From NCBI RefSeq assembly GCF_009900745.1, contig NZ_WXVU01000002.1, positions 124,001-188,000 of the forward strand: a DNA stretch of 64,000 nt, read 5' to 3'. This DNA is from Chryseobacterium sp. c4a. Lineage in GTDB: Bacteria > Bacteroidota > Bacteroidia > Flavobacteriales > Weeksellaceae. Under the pieces are notes generated by a model. That model did not search any database, had not been told where the DNA came from, and saw only the letters and a program-made list of their open reading frames with translations. Each line of letters begins with the position of its first letter. Positions within the stretch are counted from its first letter, which is position 1. Of this stretch, positions 1-9,579 are shown piece by piece. A program made the position numbers and the translations under genes.

Positions 1-1931
1 CAGTTTTTAGCAATTCGGTGTGCAAAAGCCTCTGCAAAAGAATTGTTAAGCTGCTCTTCTGTAAGAACGATACATCTTCCATGGGCTTTTACCCTTTCAA
101 ACACCAATTCTTCATCAAGAGGAATTAAAGTTCTTAAATCAATGACTTCAACTTTTCCATTAAAGTTCTTCACTGCTTCTTTGGCCCAGTAAACCCCCAT
201 TCCATAGGTTACTACTAATAAGGTTCTGCCTTTTTCCGTTTCATTTTTATCCGCTTCAATAACTATTTTGCCTTTTCCGAATGGTAAAATATAATCTTCA
301 GCAGGTTCAATAGTTTTAGCATCTTCAGTTCCAGGAACTTTGCTCCAATACAATCCTTTATGTTCCAGCATTACCACCGGATTTGGATCGTAATAAGCTG
401 CTTTCAATAATCCTTTGAAATCTGCAGCATTACTTGGGTAGGCTATTTTTATTCCTTTAATATTGGCAAGAATGCTTTCAACGCTGCCACTATGGTATGG
501 GCCGCCGCCGCCATAAGCTCCAATAGGTACTCTGATAATATTGCTTACCGGAAATTTTCCACCACTTAAATAGTTGGATTTTGAAATTTCTGTGATCAGT
601 TGATTGATTCCTGGGTAAATATAGTCTGCAAACTGAACCTCAACAATTGGTTTTAGGCCTACAGCACTCATTCCTGTTGTGGAACCAATGATATAAGCTT
701 CCTGAATGGCTGTATTGAAAACTCTTTTACTTCCGAATTTTTTTCCAAGCGTCACTGTTTCACGGAAAACACCACCGATTCTTTCTCCTACGTCTTGTCC
801 ATACAAAAGAGCTTCCGGATGTTTCCACATTAGTTCCTGGATGGCATGAATGGCTGCATCTACCATGACAATTTTTTCTCCGCCGGCAGGTTCACGTGTT
901 CCTGTTTCTTCTGTAATGGGAGTAGGTGCAAATACGTGTTGCATCACCGTTTCAGGTTTTGGATCTTCTGCGTTTTTAGCTTTTTCAAAAGCTTCTTCAG
1001 CCTCCAGGCGTGTCTTTTTGGTGATTTGTTTTAAAAGATCCTCATCTGCACCTGTTTCCAGTAAATGCTTTCTAAGGATTTCTCCCGGATCTTTAGCTCT
1101 ATGTTTTATTAAGTCTTCTTCGTCTCTATAGAATTCTCTTCGTACTCCTGAAGTGTGGTGCCCAATTAATACTGTTTTTGCACATACAACTAAAGGTTTT
1201 CTCTCTGTTCTTACAAAATCTACAGCTTTTTTCATAGCTTCGAAACTCTCTACAAAATCAGTTCCGTCTACTCTCATTCTGCTTAATCCTGTGAATCCTG
1301 CTACAAAATCATAAGCATCACAGGTTCTGGCTTCTTCTTTAGTCACTGAAATTCCCCATTCATTATCCTGAACCAGAAAAATAATCGGAAGCTGGTGTAA
1401 CGCAGCAAATTGTAATGCTTCACTCACTTCACCTTCTGTTACGGAATTGTCACCAAGGCTACAAACTACAACAGGGTTGTTTTCAAACTCTTGAAGATTG
1501 AAATCCTGAATGTATTTTAATCCTTGTGCAACACCGGTTGTAGGGATAGTCTGCATTCCGGTAGCAGAGCTTTGGTGAATGATCTTTGGTTTGTTTTCAT
1601 CTCTGCTTGAAGGATGAGAGTAATAAGATCTGCCTCCTGAAAAAGGATCATCAGCTTTGGCCAGTAATTGAAGCATCAGTTGATAAGGTTCAAAACCAAT
1701 TCCCAAAAGAATGCTTTCGTCTCTATAATAAGGGGAAACCCAGTCTTCTTTTTTTAATTGATAAGCGGTTGCTAACTGGATGGCTTCGTGGCCTCTTGAA
1801 GTACTATGAACATATTTACAAATATTTCTGTTTTCCTCATAAATATCTGCCATAGCTTTAGCAAGCATCATGTGATGATACGCTTTAAGTAAAATATCCT
1901 GAGAAACTTTTTCGTGAAGTGCATTTTCCAT
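1..1931 (-). CDS. Fused 2-oxoacid (branched-chain type) dehydrogenase E1 alpha/beta, 3' end outside window
   Basis: 643 codons are visible; the C-terminal end lies beyond the left edge. This is the thiamine-diphosphate E1 component that decarboxylates 2-oxoacids, probably 2-oxoisovalerate and related branched-chain acids, and passes the acyl group to the E2 lipoyl core. Residues 1 to about 340 are E1 alpha, with the TPP/Mg motif GDNSVTEG (D161) and the YYRDES and HHTSGVRR segments. From about residue 350 the E1 beta half follows (VDAAIHAIQEL, GQDVGERIGGVFRET, AYGGGGPYHSGS, LRTLIPLD). Both halves stay in one frame, so this is a true fusion. The ATG at 1931 opens MENALHEKVSQDILLKAY. A TAnnTTTG element lies only 6 bases upstream, and a palindrome overlaps the likely -33 region. 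The substrate preference is inferred from family resemblance. Confidence 0.9.
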   Translation of the reverse strand, partial: MENALHEKVSQDILLKAYHHMMLAKAMADIYEENRNICKYVHSTSRGHEAIQLATAYQLKKEDWVSPYYRDESILLGIGFEPYQLMLQLLAKADDPFSGGRSYYSHPSSRDENKPKIIHQSSATGMQTIPTTGVAQGLKYIQDFNLQEFENNPVVVCSLGDNSVTEGEVSEALQFAALHQLPIIFLVQDNEWGISVTKEEARTCDAYDFVAGFTGLSRMRVDGTDFVESFEAMKKAVDFVRTERKPLVVCAKTVLIGHHTSGVRREFYRDEEDLIKHRAKDPGEILRKHLLETGADEDLLKQITKKTRLEAEEAFEKAKNAEDPKPETVMQHVFAPTPITEETGTREPAGGEKIVMVDAAIHAIQELMWKHPEALLYGQDVGERIGGVFRETVTLGKKFGSKRVFNTAIQEAYIIGSTTGMSAVGLKPIVEVQFADYIYPGINQLITEISKSNYLSGGKFPVSNIIRVPIGAYGGGGPYHSGSVESILANIKGIKIAYPSNAADFKGLLKAAYYDPNPVVMLEHKGLYWSKVPGTEDAKTIEPAEDYILPFGKGKIVIEADKNETEKGRTLLVVTYGMGVYWAKEAVKNFNGKVEVIDLRTLIPLDEELVFERVKAHGRCIVLTEEQLNNSFAEAFAHRIAKN

Positions 1932-1937
1932 AGGAGA

Positions 1938-1970
1938 CAAATATATATAAAAAAAACAAAATACTAACAA
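1938..1970 (-). promoter_or_regulatory. Putative promoter of the E1 gene
   Basis: Reading the minus strand, TATATTTG (1945 down to 1938) matches the Bacteroidota -7 consensus TAnnTTTG. A TTG lies at 1970-1968, spacing 22. The start codon follows after 6 bases, so the transcript would be leaderless or nearly so. Motif match only. Confidence 0.4.
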
Positions 1971-1984
1971 CTGTTAGTATTTTG
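1957..1984. promoter_or_regulatory. Perfect 13-bp inverted repeat: operator or terminator
   Basis: CAAAATACTAACA, a 2-base spacer, then the exact reverse complement. It lies between the protease stop (2008) and the E1 start (1931), both on the minus strand. It is followed on that strand by a run of T, so it could be a weak AT-rich terminator for the protease. It also covers the likely -33 TTG of E1, and its ACTAACA/TGTTAGT core has the shape of a dimeric repressor site. Sequence alone does not decide. Confidence 0.5.
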
Positions 1985-2007
1985 CAAAAAAAATATGATT
2001 TTACTGA

Positions 2008-4164
2008 TTATTCTTTAATTATTTTTTTAGAAATAACCTCTTTGTCGGTTTTAATCTCAATGATATAAATTCCTTTTGTATAAGTCGATAAATCAATGGA
2101 TTCCTTATCGTTGCTGATGGTTCCTGTGTGTAATTTTTTACCAGACATGTCGTATACAGAGAAGGTGGATTTCAATGGCGCTTTCAGGATGTTTGTTATG
2201 TCTTTTGTAACGGAAGGAACAACAGAAAGACCACTTAAAATTCCCGATTTAGATTCCTTAGTTCCTAATATTTCGCTATATCCGGTTACTAGAATAGAAT
2301 AGTTTTGAGGGGCATTTTCAGCATTGTTATTTTTTAAAGTACCTTTGTTTGTAATTTCTATTTTGTAAGTTCTTCCTGCAACTGGGTTATCTACTATTAC
2401 TTGTTCTACATTATCTACAGTATTGTCTCCTTTTGTTGCAGTTATTGGATTGTTAGGATCTAATTTCCAAGGCAAATGCACTGTATTCGTTGTAATGTCA
2501 GTAATCCTTAAATCCAAATCATTGACCAGTTTGGATGTTCTGTTGTTATACAAATTTGCTAAAGTAGTATTGCCGTCAACATTTGGGTATTCAGGATCAA
2601 CCCAGGAAATCGTTACCTTTAAAGGTTCACTTCCGGATGCAATAACTGTTTTCTGATTGGGAGTTCCGCTTGTTAATGTTTCATCACTAAAAATCACTGT
2701 ATTGTTGGATTTTCCTACAAGAAGCTCTGCTCCTTTTTTAGCATTAATAAATCCCCAGCCAAATTGCGGATCCGGACCTATATTGCCTGCTTCTAAAGCA
2801 GAATGAATCATTAGGGTTTTTGCGGATGCTGCATTTAACAAACTTCCCGCAAATAATTGCTTATTAATTTGCGTCCAAAGTCCGATAATTCCTGTAACAA
2901 TTGGAGCGGAATAAGAAGTGCCATCTCCAACAGCAACTTTATTGCCACCTGTTGCATTATTATCAGTAGAGGCACTTGCAACATCAGTTCCTACGGCTGT
3001 AATATCAGGTTTTATTCCACCATCATCTCTTGGGCCGGCACTGCTATAGCTTGAATGAACTACATCTGAAGAGGTAGTGTATCTGGCATCATTTGTTGTA
3101 ATTCTATCTGAAGCAGCTACTGAAATAATATTTTTAGCTACCGATCCTGGTGAAATACAGTCATAACCTAGTGAACAGTTGTAAGGAGGAGTAGTGTCTG
3201 TTGCTGCAAATTCAGTCCAGTTTCCTGAAGAGTTTTTGTAATATTTTTTAAAACTGGAAGTGGCGGTAGAATAATTAGGATTTCCCATTCCGAATGAATT
3301 TCCAGCAGACTTTACAATAATATATGAAGGGTCACTATAAACAAGTAAATCATAAAACTTATCATTGATGATATAGGAGCCCTGCATATCATAAGATGCT
3401 GCTGAAGGCGTAAAAGATCCCAGCCATGCCCAGGCACTTTCATTATTGATTTTCTGAGCATCCCAGCCTGCGTTGATTCCATAAGAATGATTAGAAATGT
3501 TAGGAGCCGCTTTTAAGATTTTCTGGAATACATTGCTTGAGGTTGTTTCTCCCGGAAGTGTAGAGCTGCCAAAGGAGTACGCATCAATGGTGCAGTTGGG
3601 GGCAATTCCTCTAAAATTCACTTGTCTGGTTGTTCCGTTGGTATAAGTTAAGGTAAATGGATAGTCTTTGGCTCCAATAAAACTAGCTACAGCAGTAGCA
3701 TGGTCTCCATAATTAAGGGTGGAATTCTCTTTATTGGTAATTCTGTTGGCCGCATTATTGAAAAATACATGCCCGGCAAATACCCTTGCTGTACTGGATA
3801 CAGTGCTGCCATCAAAAATGGTGAATTTGATATTTTCGCCATTAAAGGAACCTGTTAATCCCGTAATATTACCTCCTTGAAGATAATCGGAATTGGAATT
3901 TTTAACCTGATCCAGATCATGGATTTTGTAGAAATAGGGTTTATTGCCATCTGTAAATCCGGCTAGGCTAGCTCTTTGTTCTTCAATTTCTTTGGAGGTT
4001 TCCTGATTTCTGTTTGAGCCAAAATTTTTAGCAACATAGGCTTCAAATTTTCGAATGTCTTCTGATCTTTGTTTTTCAAATTCTCTTTTCAGAGATTCAT
4101 TGTTTTTTTGCGCACTTGCTAATGAAATAGTTAAAATGCTGATCGAAATAAAGATTTTGTTCAT
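2008..4164 (-). CDS. Secreted S8 (subtilisin-like) serine protease with T9SS type A tail
   Basis: 718 residues. An N-terminal signal peptide ends near residue 19 (SLASAQ). A short propeptide-like helix follows, then a subtilase domain with D118 (TIFDGS), H155 (GDHATAVAS), the oxyanion Asn in SAGNS (N289) and catalytic S417 (GDGTSYSAP). After about residue 490 comes a beta-sandwich region. The last 80 or so residues (YDMSGKKLHTG, KGIYIIEIKT) form a T9SS type A sorting domain, so the enzyme should cross the outer membrane and be released or surface-attached. The usual HGT around the catalytic histidine is HAT here, a tolerated variant. It stands alone on this strand, with a TATATTTG promoter-like element upstream at 4202-4209. 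The substrate is unknown. Confidence 0.92.
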   Translation of the reverse strand: MNKIFISISILTISLASAQKNNESLKREFEKQRSEDIRKFEAYVAKNFGSNRNQETSKEIEEQRASLAGFTDGNKPYFYKIHDLDQVKNSNSDYLQGGNITGLTGSFNGENIKFTIFDGSTVSSTARVFAGHVFFNNAANRITNKENSTLNYGDHATAVASFIGAKDYPFTLTYTNGTTRQVNFRGIAPNCTIDAYSFGSSTLPGETTSSNVFQKILKAAPNISNHSYGINAGWDAQKINNESAWAWLGSFTPSAASYDMQGSYIINDKFYDLLVYSDPSYIIVKSAGNSFGMGNPNYSTATSSFKKYYKNSSGNWTEFAATDTTPPYNCSLGYDCISPGSVAKNIISVAASDRITTNDARYTTSSDVVHSSYSSAGPRDDGGIKPDITAVGTDVASASTDNNATGGNKVAVGDGTSYSAPIVTGIIGLWTQINKQLFAGSLLNAASAKTLMIHSALEAGNIGPDPQFGWGFINAKKGAELLVGKSNNTVIFSDETLTSGTPNQKTVIASGSEPLKVTISWVDPEYPNVDGNTTLANLYNNRTSKLVNDLDLRITDITTNTVHLPWKLDPNNPITATKGDNTVDNVEQVIVDNPVAGRTYKIEITNKGTLKNNNAENAPQNYSILVTGYSEILGTKESKSGILSGLSVVPSVTKDITNILKAPLKSTFSVYDMSGKKLHTGTISNDKESIDLSTYTKGIYIIEIKTDKEVISKKIIKE

Positions 4165-4569
4165 AATATTTGATAAATGTTTATGAGTTGTTGTGTTTTT
4201 TCAAATATATGAATATTGTATTTTTATTCCTTTTTTAGTGTTTGTAATTTGATTTTTTACATCCTTTATTGTGTTTTTGCAATTTTTTTATTTAAAATAT
4301 TAAATTGTTTTTTAATTTTATAGTTTTATTTTCATTCAAGTTGAGATAGGGATCATGCTGAAGTGGTTAAATAGAGTTTTTATTTTTAATGAAATTTGAC
4401 TTAAAATAAATGTTTGATTAAAAATCAATAGGGATATTGTTCAATATCGGTATCATTTTTGATTTTTTATAAAGAATTGGGTGAGTGTTTAACTACTTTT
4501 TCAAATCAATAATTGGAAAAAATGAAGTAACTTTACATTCTCTTTTTTATAAAAAAGTTAGAAAATTAT
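4165..4569. other. AT-rich intergenic region between divergent protease and dnaE
   Basis: 405 bases without a credible gene. It holds TATATTTG (minus strand, 4209-4202) for the protease and TAACTTTA (plus strand, 4528-4535), a near match to TAnnTTTG, 34 bases before dnaE. Nothing else recognised. Confidence 0.6.
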
Positions 4570-7500
4570 ATGTATTTAATTTTTGACACAGAAACAACAG
4601 GTTTACCAAAAAATTTCAATGCACCCCTTTCAGATTCTGATAACTGGCCAAGAATGGTACAGATTGCATGGCAGGTGCATGATGATGATGGTAATTTAAT
4701 TGAAAATCAGGATTATATAATAAAGCCTGAAGGGTATGATATTCCCTTTAATGCGGCGAGGATTCACGGTATTACAACGAAAATAGCCAATGAAGAAGGA
4801 CGTGATCTGCAGGAGATCTTAGAAGAGTTTTCTAAGGTTCTGGAAAAGATAAGAGTAGTTTCCGGACACAATGTTGAATTTGATTACAATATTGTAGGAG
4901 CAGAATTATATAGAAAAAATATAAAAGACAACCTTCAGGAAAAGCCAAGAGCTGATACAATGATCCTGGGAACAGATTACTGTCAGCTTGGAGGAGGTCG
5001 TGGCGGCCGATATAAATCTCCCAAACTAGAGGAGCTTTATGAAAAATTGTATGGGAATAAATTTGATGAAGCCCATAATGCTGCTGCCGACGTAAATGCT
5101 ACAGCCAGAGCATTCTTCGAAATGGTAAGAATTGGAGTTGTTCCTGCTGAAACATTAAAAATTTCAGAAGATCAGTTAGCCTATTTCAAGAGCCTTTATC
5201 CTGATCCGATTAAGCCTTTTAATATTGTTATCAGGAGACAGATTGCAGATTTTCACAATAAGAAGAAGCAACAGGATTTCGGAAGTATTGATGAAATTGA
5301 CTTAGGCAAATACTTCAATTTTGATAATCATAGTGTTTTTTCTACGCTAACGGCTACTACCAGTATTAATGACTTAATTAAAAAAGCTTCTGATGAAAAC
5401 TTTCCGGCAGTCGGAATGGTGGATTTGGGAAATATGATGGGAGCTTTTAAGTTTGTATCTGCAGTGGAAGGAGCAAACGGAGACAGAGCAAAAAAACATA
5501 AAGAATATCTGGCTAAAAAACAGGAGGCAGAAGAAAATGGAACTGAATTTAATGAGTCAGAGCCTATTTCTGAACCATTGATCCCTGTTGTCGGCTGTGA
5601 ATTTTATATTTCTGAACGGTACGAGCAAAAGCAGTTTACCAAAGATGATCCGGATAGAAGAACCCAAGTGGTGCTGCTGGCAAAAGATTTTAACGGATAT
5701 AAAAACTTAGCAAAACTTTCAAGTATTGGTTTCCTTAAAGGATTCTATTTTGGAGTTCCAAGGATTAGCCGTGAATTGATTGCTGAGTATAAAGAAGGAA
5801 TCATTGCACTTACTTCCGGAATTATGGGAGATATTCCCGATGCGATCTTAAATACCGGTGAACAGAAAGGAGAAGAGCTTTTTAAATGGTGGAGCGAAAC
5901 TTTTGGAGAAGACTTCTATGTTCAGCTTCAAAATCATAATCTGCCTGAAGAAGAACACTTAAATGAGGTTCTTTTATATCTTGCAGATAAATACAATGTT
6001 AAAATTTTAGCACAGAACGAAACGTTCTATACCAATAAAGACGATGCGAATATTCAGGATATTGTAAGCTGTATCAAAGATGGAGAAAAGCTGACAACAC
6101 CTATTGGAAAGGGGTTTGGTAAGAGAAGAGGATTGGCAACGGGAGAGTATTATATGAAAAATTCCCACGAGATCAAGGAAGCTTTTCTTGCTTACCCGGA
6201 TGCATTTGAGGCGTATGAGGAATTTTTTGCAAAATTTAAACCTTATACCCTTAAAAGAGACGTACTCCTTCCAAAATTTGATATTCCTGAAGAATTTATC
6301 CATGCAGAAGATGAGTTAGATGGAGGGAAAAGAGGGGAGATGGCTTATCTTACCCATCTTACTTATGAAGGAGCAAGAAAAAGATATCTTGACACTGGAA
6401 TTACAGATGAAATTAAAGAACGTCTGGACTTCGAACTTGAGGTAATTGCCAATACCGGATATCCGGGATACTTCCTTATTGTACAGGATTTCTGTAATGA
6501 AGCTAGAAATATGGGAGTTTGGGTAGGCCCCGGAAGGGGATCTGCTGCAGGATCTGCTGTTGCTTACTGTATTGGAATTACCAATGTTGACCCTATTAAA
6601 TATGACCTCCTTTTTGAGAGATTCCTGAATCCGGAAAGGGTTTCGATGCCCGATATTGATATTGACTTTGATGATGAAGGTAGAGACCGTGTTATCAAAT
6701 GGGTAATCGAAAAATACGGACAAAGCCAGGTAGCACAAATTATTACTTACTCCGTTTTAGGAGGGAAATCAGCTATTAAAGATGCGGGAAGGGTGTTGGA
6801 TGTTCCAATTCCTGATACCAATAATATTGCTAAACTTATTCCTTCCACACCAGGAATGAATATTGCGAAAGCATTAGCAAAATATGATAAACTGAAGCCG
6901 GAAGAACAAATGCTTGTTGATGAAATGAGATATGTTCTGGAGAGTCCCGATGATTCCCGCCACGGAGTTTTAGCAAGTGCTAAGAAGATGGAAGGATGTA
7001 TCAGGAATACAGGTATTCATGCCTGTGGTGTAATTATTACTCCGGAAGATGTAAGTAATTTGGTTCCGGTAACGATCGCGGCTAAAGATGCCGATATTTT
7101 GGTATCTCAGTTTGATAACTCGGTGGCAGAAAGTGCAGGTCTTCTGAAAATGGACTTCCTGGGTCTTAGGACACTGACGATCATTAAAGATGCTTTAAAA
7201 TTAGTAAAAGCAAGATATGGAATAGATATAGATCCGGATCTTATTCCTCTGGATGATACCAAGACGTATCAGTTATTTAAAGAAGGAAGAACAGTCGGGA
7301 TTTTCCAGTATGAAAGTCCCGGGATGCAAAAATACATGAGGGAACTTAAACCTACTGTTTTTGCCGATCTTATTGCCATGAACGCTCTTTACCGTCCGGG
7401 GCCGATTAAATATATCCCGAACTTTATCAATAGAAAGCATGGTATTGAAGAGATTGTTTATGACTTGCCGGAAACGGAAGAATATTTAAAGGAAACCTAC

Positions 7501-9237
7501 GGGATTACCGTATATCAGGAGCAGGTAATGCTTCTTTCCCAGAAGTTAGCCAACTTTACGAAAGGTGAAGCGGATACGCTTAGAAAAGCTATGGGTAAGA
7601 AACAGATCGATGTTCTTAACAAAATGTATCCTAAGTTCATTGAAGGAGGTAGAAAAAATAATCTGAACGAGGAAAGATTAGAAAAAATCTGGAATGACTG
7701 GAAAGCCTTTGCAGAATATGCCTTCAATAAATCTCACTCTACCTGTTATGCGTTTATTGCTTATCAAACGGCCTTTTTAAAAGCCAATTATCCTGCGGAA
7801 TATATGGCGAGTGTAATGAGTAATAACATTAACAATACCGATTCAATTACCATGTTTATGGAGGATTGTAAGAGTATGGGGGTTGATGTTTTAGGGCCTG
7901 ATGTGAATGAATCCCAATATAAATTCTCTGTAAACGAAAAAGGACAGATCCGTTTTGGTCTGGGAGCAATTAAGGGAATCGGAGAGGGGCCAAGTGAAGC
8001 TATTACCAGAGAAAGAGAAAACGGAAGGTTTAAAAATATTTATGATTTTTTTGAAAGAATATTACCTTCCCAAATGAATAAAAGAGTGGCGGAAAGTTTA
8101 GTGGTTGCCGGAGCTTTTGATGAACTTGATGTCTTCCACAGAGGTCAATACTTTGATATTGATATGGCAGGAAAAACCAACCTGGAAAGATTGATCAGAT
8201 ATGGACAAAGCTTTCAGGAAAGTAAAAATGAAATGGAGCATTCCTTGTTTGCTGATTTTGCGGATGAGGTTCAAATTGAGCAGCCTAAATTACCTCCTTG
8301 CCCTGAATGGCCCAATATGCATAAGCTAAATAAGGAAAAAGAAACGATCGGATTCTATCTTTCTGCCCATCCATTAGATGAGTTTAAATATCAGTTCCAG
8401 TTTATGCAAGGAAGACTTTCCAAGAAATCAGTTTTGGAAAAAGGAGAAGAAGAGAAGGTGGTTACTGATGAAGCGCCTGTTCTTGAACAGGATTCGCAGG
8501 ACGAAACTACCGATCTTACTGAAATCGTTTCTGATGAATTGTCTGTAGGAGAAGAAGGGGTAATAGAAGAAACTACCAAAAAGGCTGAGCCAAAAGGAAA
8601 TTTCTTATTCTTAAATCTTGATGAGGTAGATGCTTACAAAGAGCAAGCTTTTGCTAATAAACAGGATGAGTTATTTGAAGAAAAAAAGAAAGACTGGAAA
8701 ACCCTTCAGAAAGAAAGAGAAAATGGTGGCGGTGGAAAAGAGTATACCGTAGCAGGGCTTATTACGGAGTATAGAGTACAGGATGGTTTCAGAAGCGGTG
8801 AAAAAGTTGCTTTTGTGACGTTGGAAGATTATTCCGGGTCTTATTCTTTCAGACTAGGGGATAGGGATTATATGAAATTGAAGGAAAAGCTTGAGGTGCA
8901 AAGATTTGTTATTTTTAAAATAAAATTTGCTCAGGTTAAAGATGGTAGAGTCTTTGTAAATGTAAATGATGTAATTGAGCTTCAGGAAGCATTTGAAAGG
9001 TTTGCTAAGAGTATCTCTCTGGTGATGGATGTAATGGATGTAAGACTTGAAGATCTGGATTTCTTCAGAACTGTATTGGATAGAAATAAAGGAAATCAGA
9101 AGTTAAAATTCTTCATTAAGAACATTGATGACGATTCCCATATTGAAGTTCAGTCTATGAAACATTCTGTAGATTTGAATGGAGATTTGATTAAAGAAAT
9201 ACAATTACTTAACAAATATGAGTTCTATCTGAATTAA
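4570..9237 (+). CDS. dnaE: DNA polymerase III alpha subunit with fused N-terminal DEDDh exonuclease
   Basis: 1555 residues, about 400 longer than E. coli DnaE because a proofreading exonuclease is fused in front. Exonuclease residues: D6 and E8 (FDTETTG), D105 (GHNVEFDYN), H169 and D174 (AHNAAADV). The PHP domain from about 250 is degenerate (NHS at 253-255, DLGN at 285-288, where active PHP domains have HxH and DHGN). The polymerase core carries PDIDIDFDD (D695, D697) and MDFLGL (D862), matching the three catalytic aspartates. A helix-hairpin-helix region, an acidic linker (about 1280-1340) and an OB-fold (EYTVAGLITEYR) complete it. It replicates the chromosome, and proofreading is probably in cis. 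Single gene with a terminator directly behind it. Confidence 0.95.
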   Translation: MYLIFDTETTGLPKNFNAPLSDSDNWPRMVQIAWQVHDDDGNLIENQDYIIKPEGYDIPFNAARIHGITTKIANEEGRDLQEILEEFSKVLEKIRVVSGHNVEFDYNIVGAELYRKNIKDNLQEKPRADTMILGTDYCQLGGGRGGRYKSPKLEELYEKLYGNKFDEAHNAAADVNATARAFFEMVRIGVVPAETLKISEDQLAYFKSLYPDPIKPFNIVIRRQIADFHNKKKQQDFGSIDEIDLGKYFNFDNHSVFSTLTATTSINDLIKKASDENFPAVGMVDLGNMMGAFKFVSAVEGANGDRAKKHKEYLAKKQEAEENGTEFNESEPISEPLIPVVGCEFYISERYEQKQFTKDDPDRRTQVVLLAKDFNGYKNLAKLSSIGFLKGFYFGVPRISRELIAEYKEGIIALTSGIMGDIPDAILNTGEQKGEELFKWWSETFGEDFYVQLQNHNLPEEEHLNEVLLYLADKYNVKILAQNETFYTNKDDANIQDIVSCIKDGEKLTTPIGKGFGKRRGLATGEYYMKNSHEIKEAFLAYPDAFEAYEEFFAKFKPYTLKRDVLLPKFDIPEEFIHAEDELDGGKRGEMAYLTHLTYEGARKRYLDTGITDEIKERLDFELEVIANTGYPGYFLIVQDFCNEARNMGVWVGPGRGSAAGSAVAYCIGITNVDPIKYDLLFERFLNPERVSMPDIDIDFDDEGRDRVIKWVIEKYGQSQVAQIITYSVLGGKSAIKDAGRVLDVPIPDTNNIAKLIPSTPGMNIAKALAKYDKLKPEEQMLVDEMRYVLESPDDSRHGVLASAKKMEGCIRNTGIHACGVIITPEDVSNLVPVTIAAKDADILVSQFDNSVAESAGLLKMDFLGLRTLTIIKDALKLVKARYGIDIDPDLIPLDDTKTYQLFKEGRTVGIFQYESPGMQKYMRELKPTVFADLIAMNALYRPGPIKYIPNFINRKHGIEEIVYDLPETEEYLKETYGITVYQEQVMLLSQKLANFTKGEADTLRKAMGKKQIDVLNKMYPKFIEGGRKNNLNEERLEKIWNDWKAFAEYAFNKSHSTCYAFIAYQTAFLKANYPAEYMASVMSNNINNTDSITMFMEDCKSMGVDVLGPDVNESQYKFSVNEKGQIRFGLGAIKGIGEGPSEAITRERENGRFKNIYDFFERILPSQMNKRVAESLVVAGAFDELDVFHRGQYFDIDMAGKTNLERLIRYGQSFQESKNEMEHSLFADFADEVQIEQPKLPPCPEWPNMHKLNKEKETIGFYLSAHPLDEFKYQFQFMQGRLSKKSVLEKGEEEKVVTDEAPVLEQDSQDETTDLTEIVSDELSVGEEGVIEETTKKAEPKGNFLFLNLDEVDAYKEQAFANKQDELFEEKKKDWKTLQKERENGGGGKEYTVAGLITEYRVQDGFRSGEKVAFVTLEDYSGSYSFRLGDRDYMKLKEKLEVQRFVIFKIKFAQVKDGRVFVNVNDVIELQEAFERFAKSISLVMDVMDVRLEDLDFFRTVLDRNKGNQKLKFFIKNIDDDSHIEVQSMKHSVDLNGDLIKEIQLLNKYEFYLN

Positions 9238-9258
9238 AAATAATCATATAATAATTTG

Positions 9259-9285
9259 AAAAGTGGCTTTTGGCCACTTTTTTTT
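9259..9285 (+). terminator. Rho-independent terminator of dnaE
   Basis: Stem AAAAGTGGC / GCCACTTTT with a 5-base loop, followed by T residues, 22 bases after the dnaE stop. Confidence 0.85.
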
Positions 9286-9579
9286 GTTTGAATGTATTAA
9301 ATAACTGATATTATTTGTCTTATGTAGAAATATTATTTTATGTTAAGTTTGACTTTTTCACAGGACAATATTTAGTGTTGTTTTTGTTTTAAATAGTTGA
9401 TAGTTAGTTGTTTGTATTTATAGTAAATGATTAGTAAATAAATGTTAAATTTAAATAATTGTTTGATTTGATTTAAAAATAAATGCTATTTTTAATTCAT
9501 TAAATAATGTTTTTAAATATTTTATGATATTTATTTAAATATTTTTTAAATTTATCGCCCTAACTATTATTACTAATTT
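9286..9579. other. AT-rich intergenic region upstream of the T9SS type A cluster
   Basis: About 290 bases, extremely AT-rich, with no credible ORF. It presumably contains the promoter of the 1150-residue exported protein, but no full TAnnTTTG match sits near the start. Confidence 0.5.

Noticed and set aside
846..1855. Three plus-strand ORFs inside the E1 gene
   Set aside because: They lie opposite conserved E1 coding sequence with catalytic motifs, so they are shadows.
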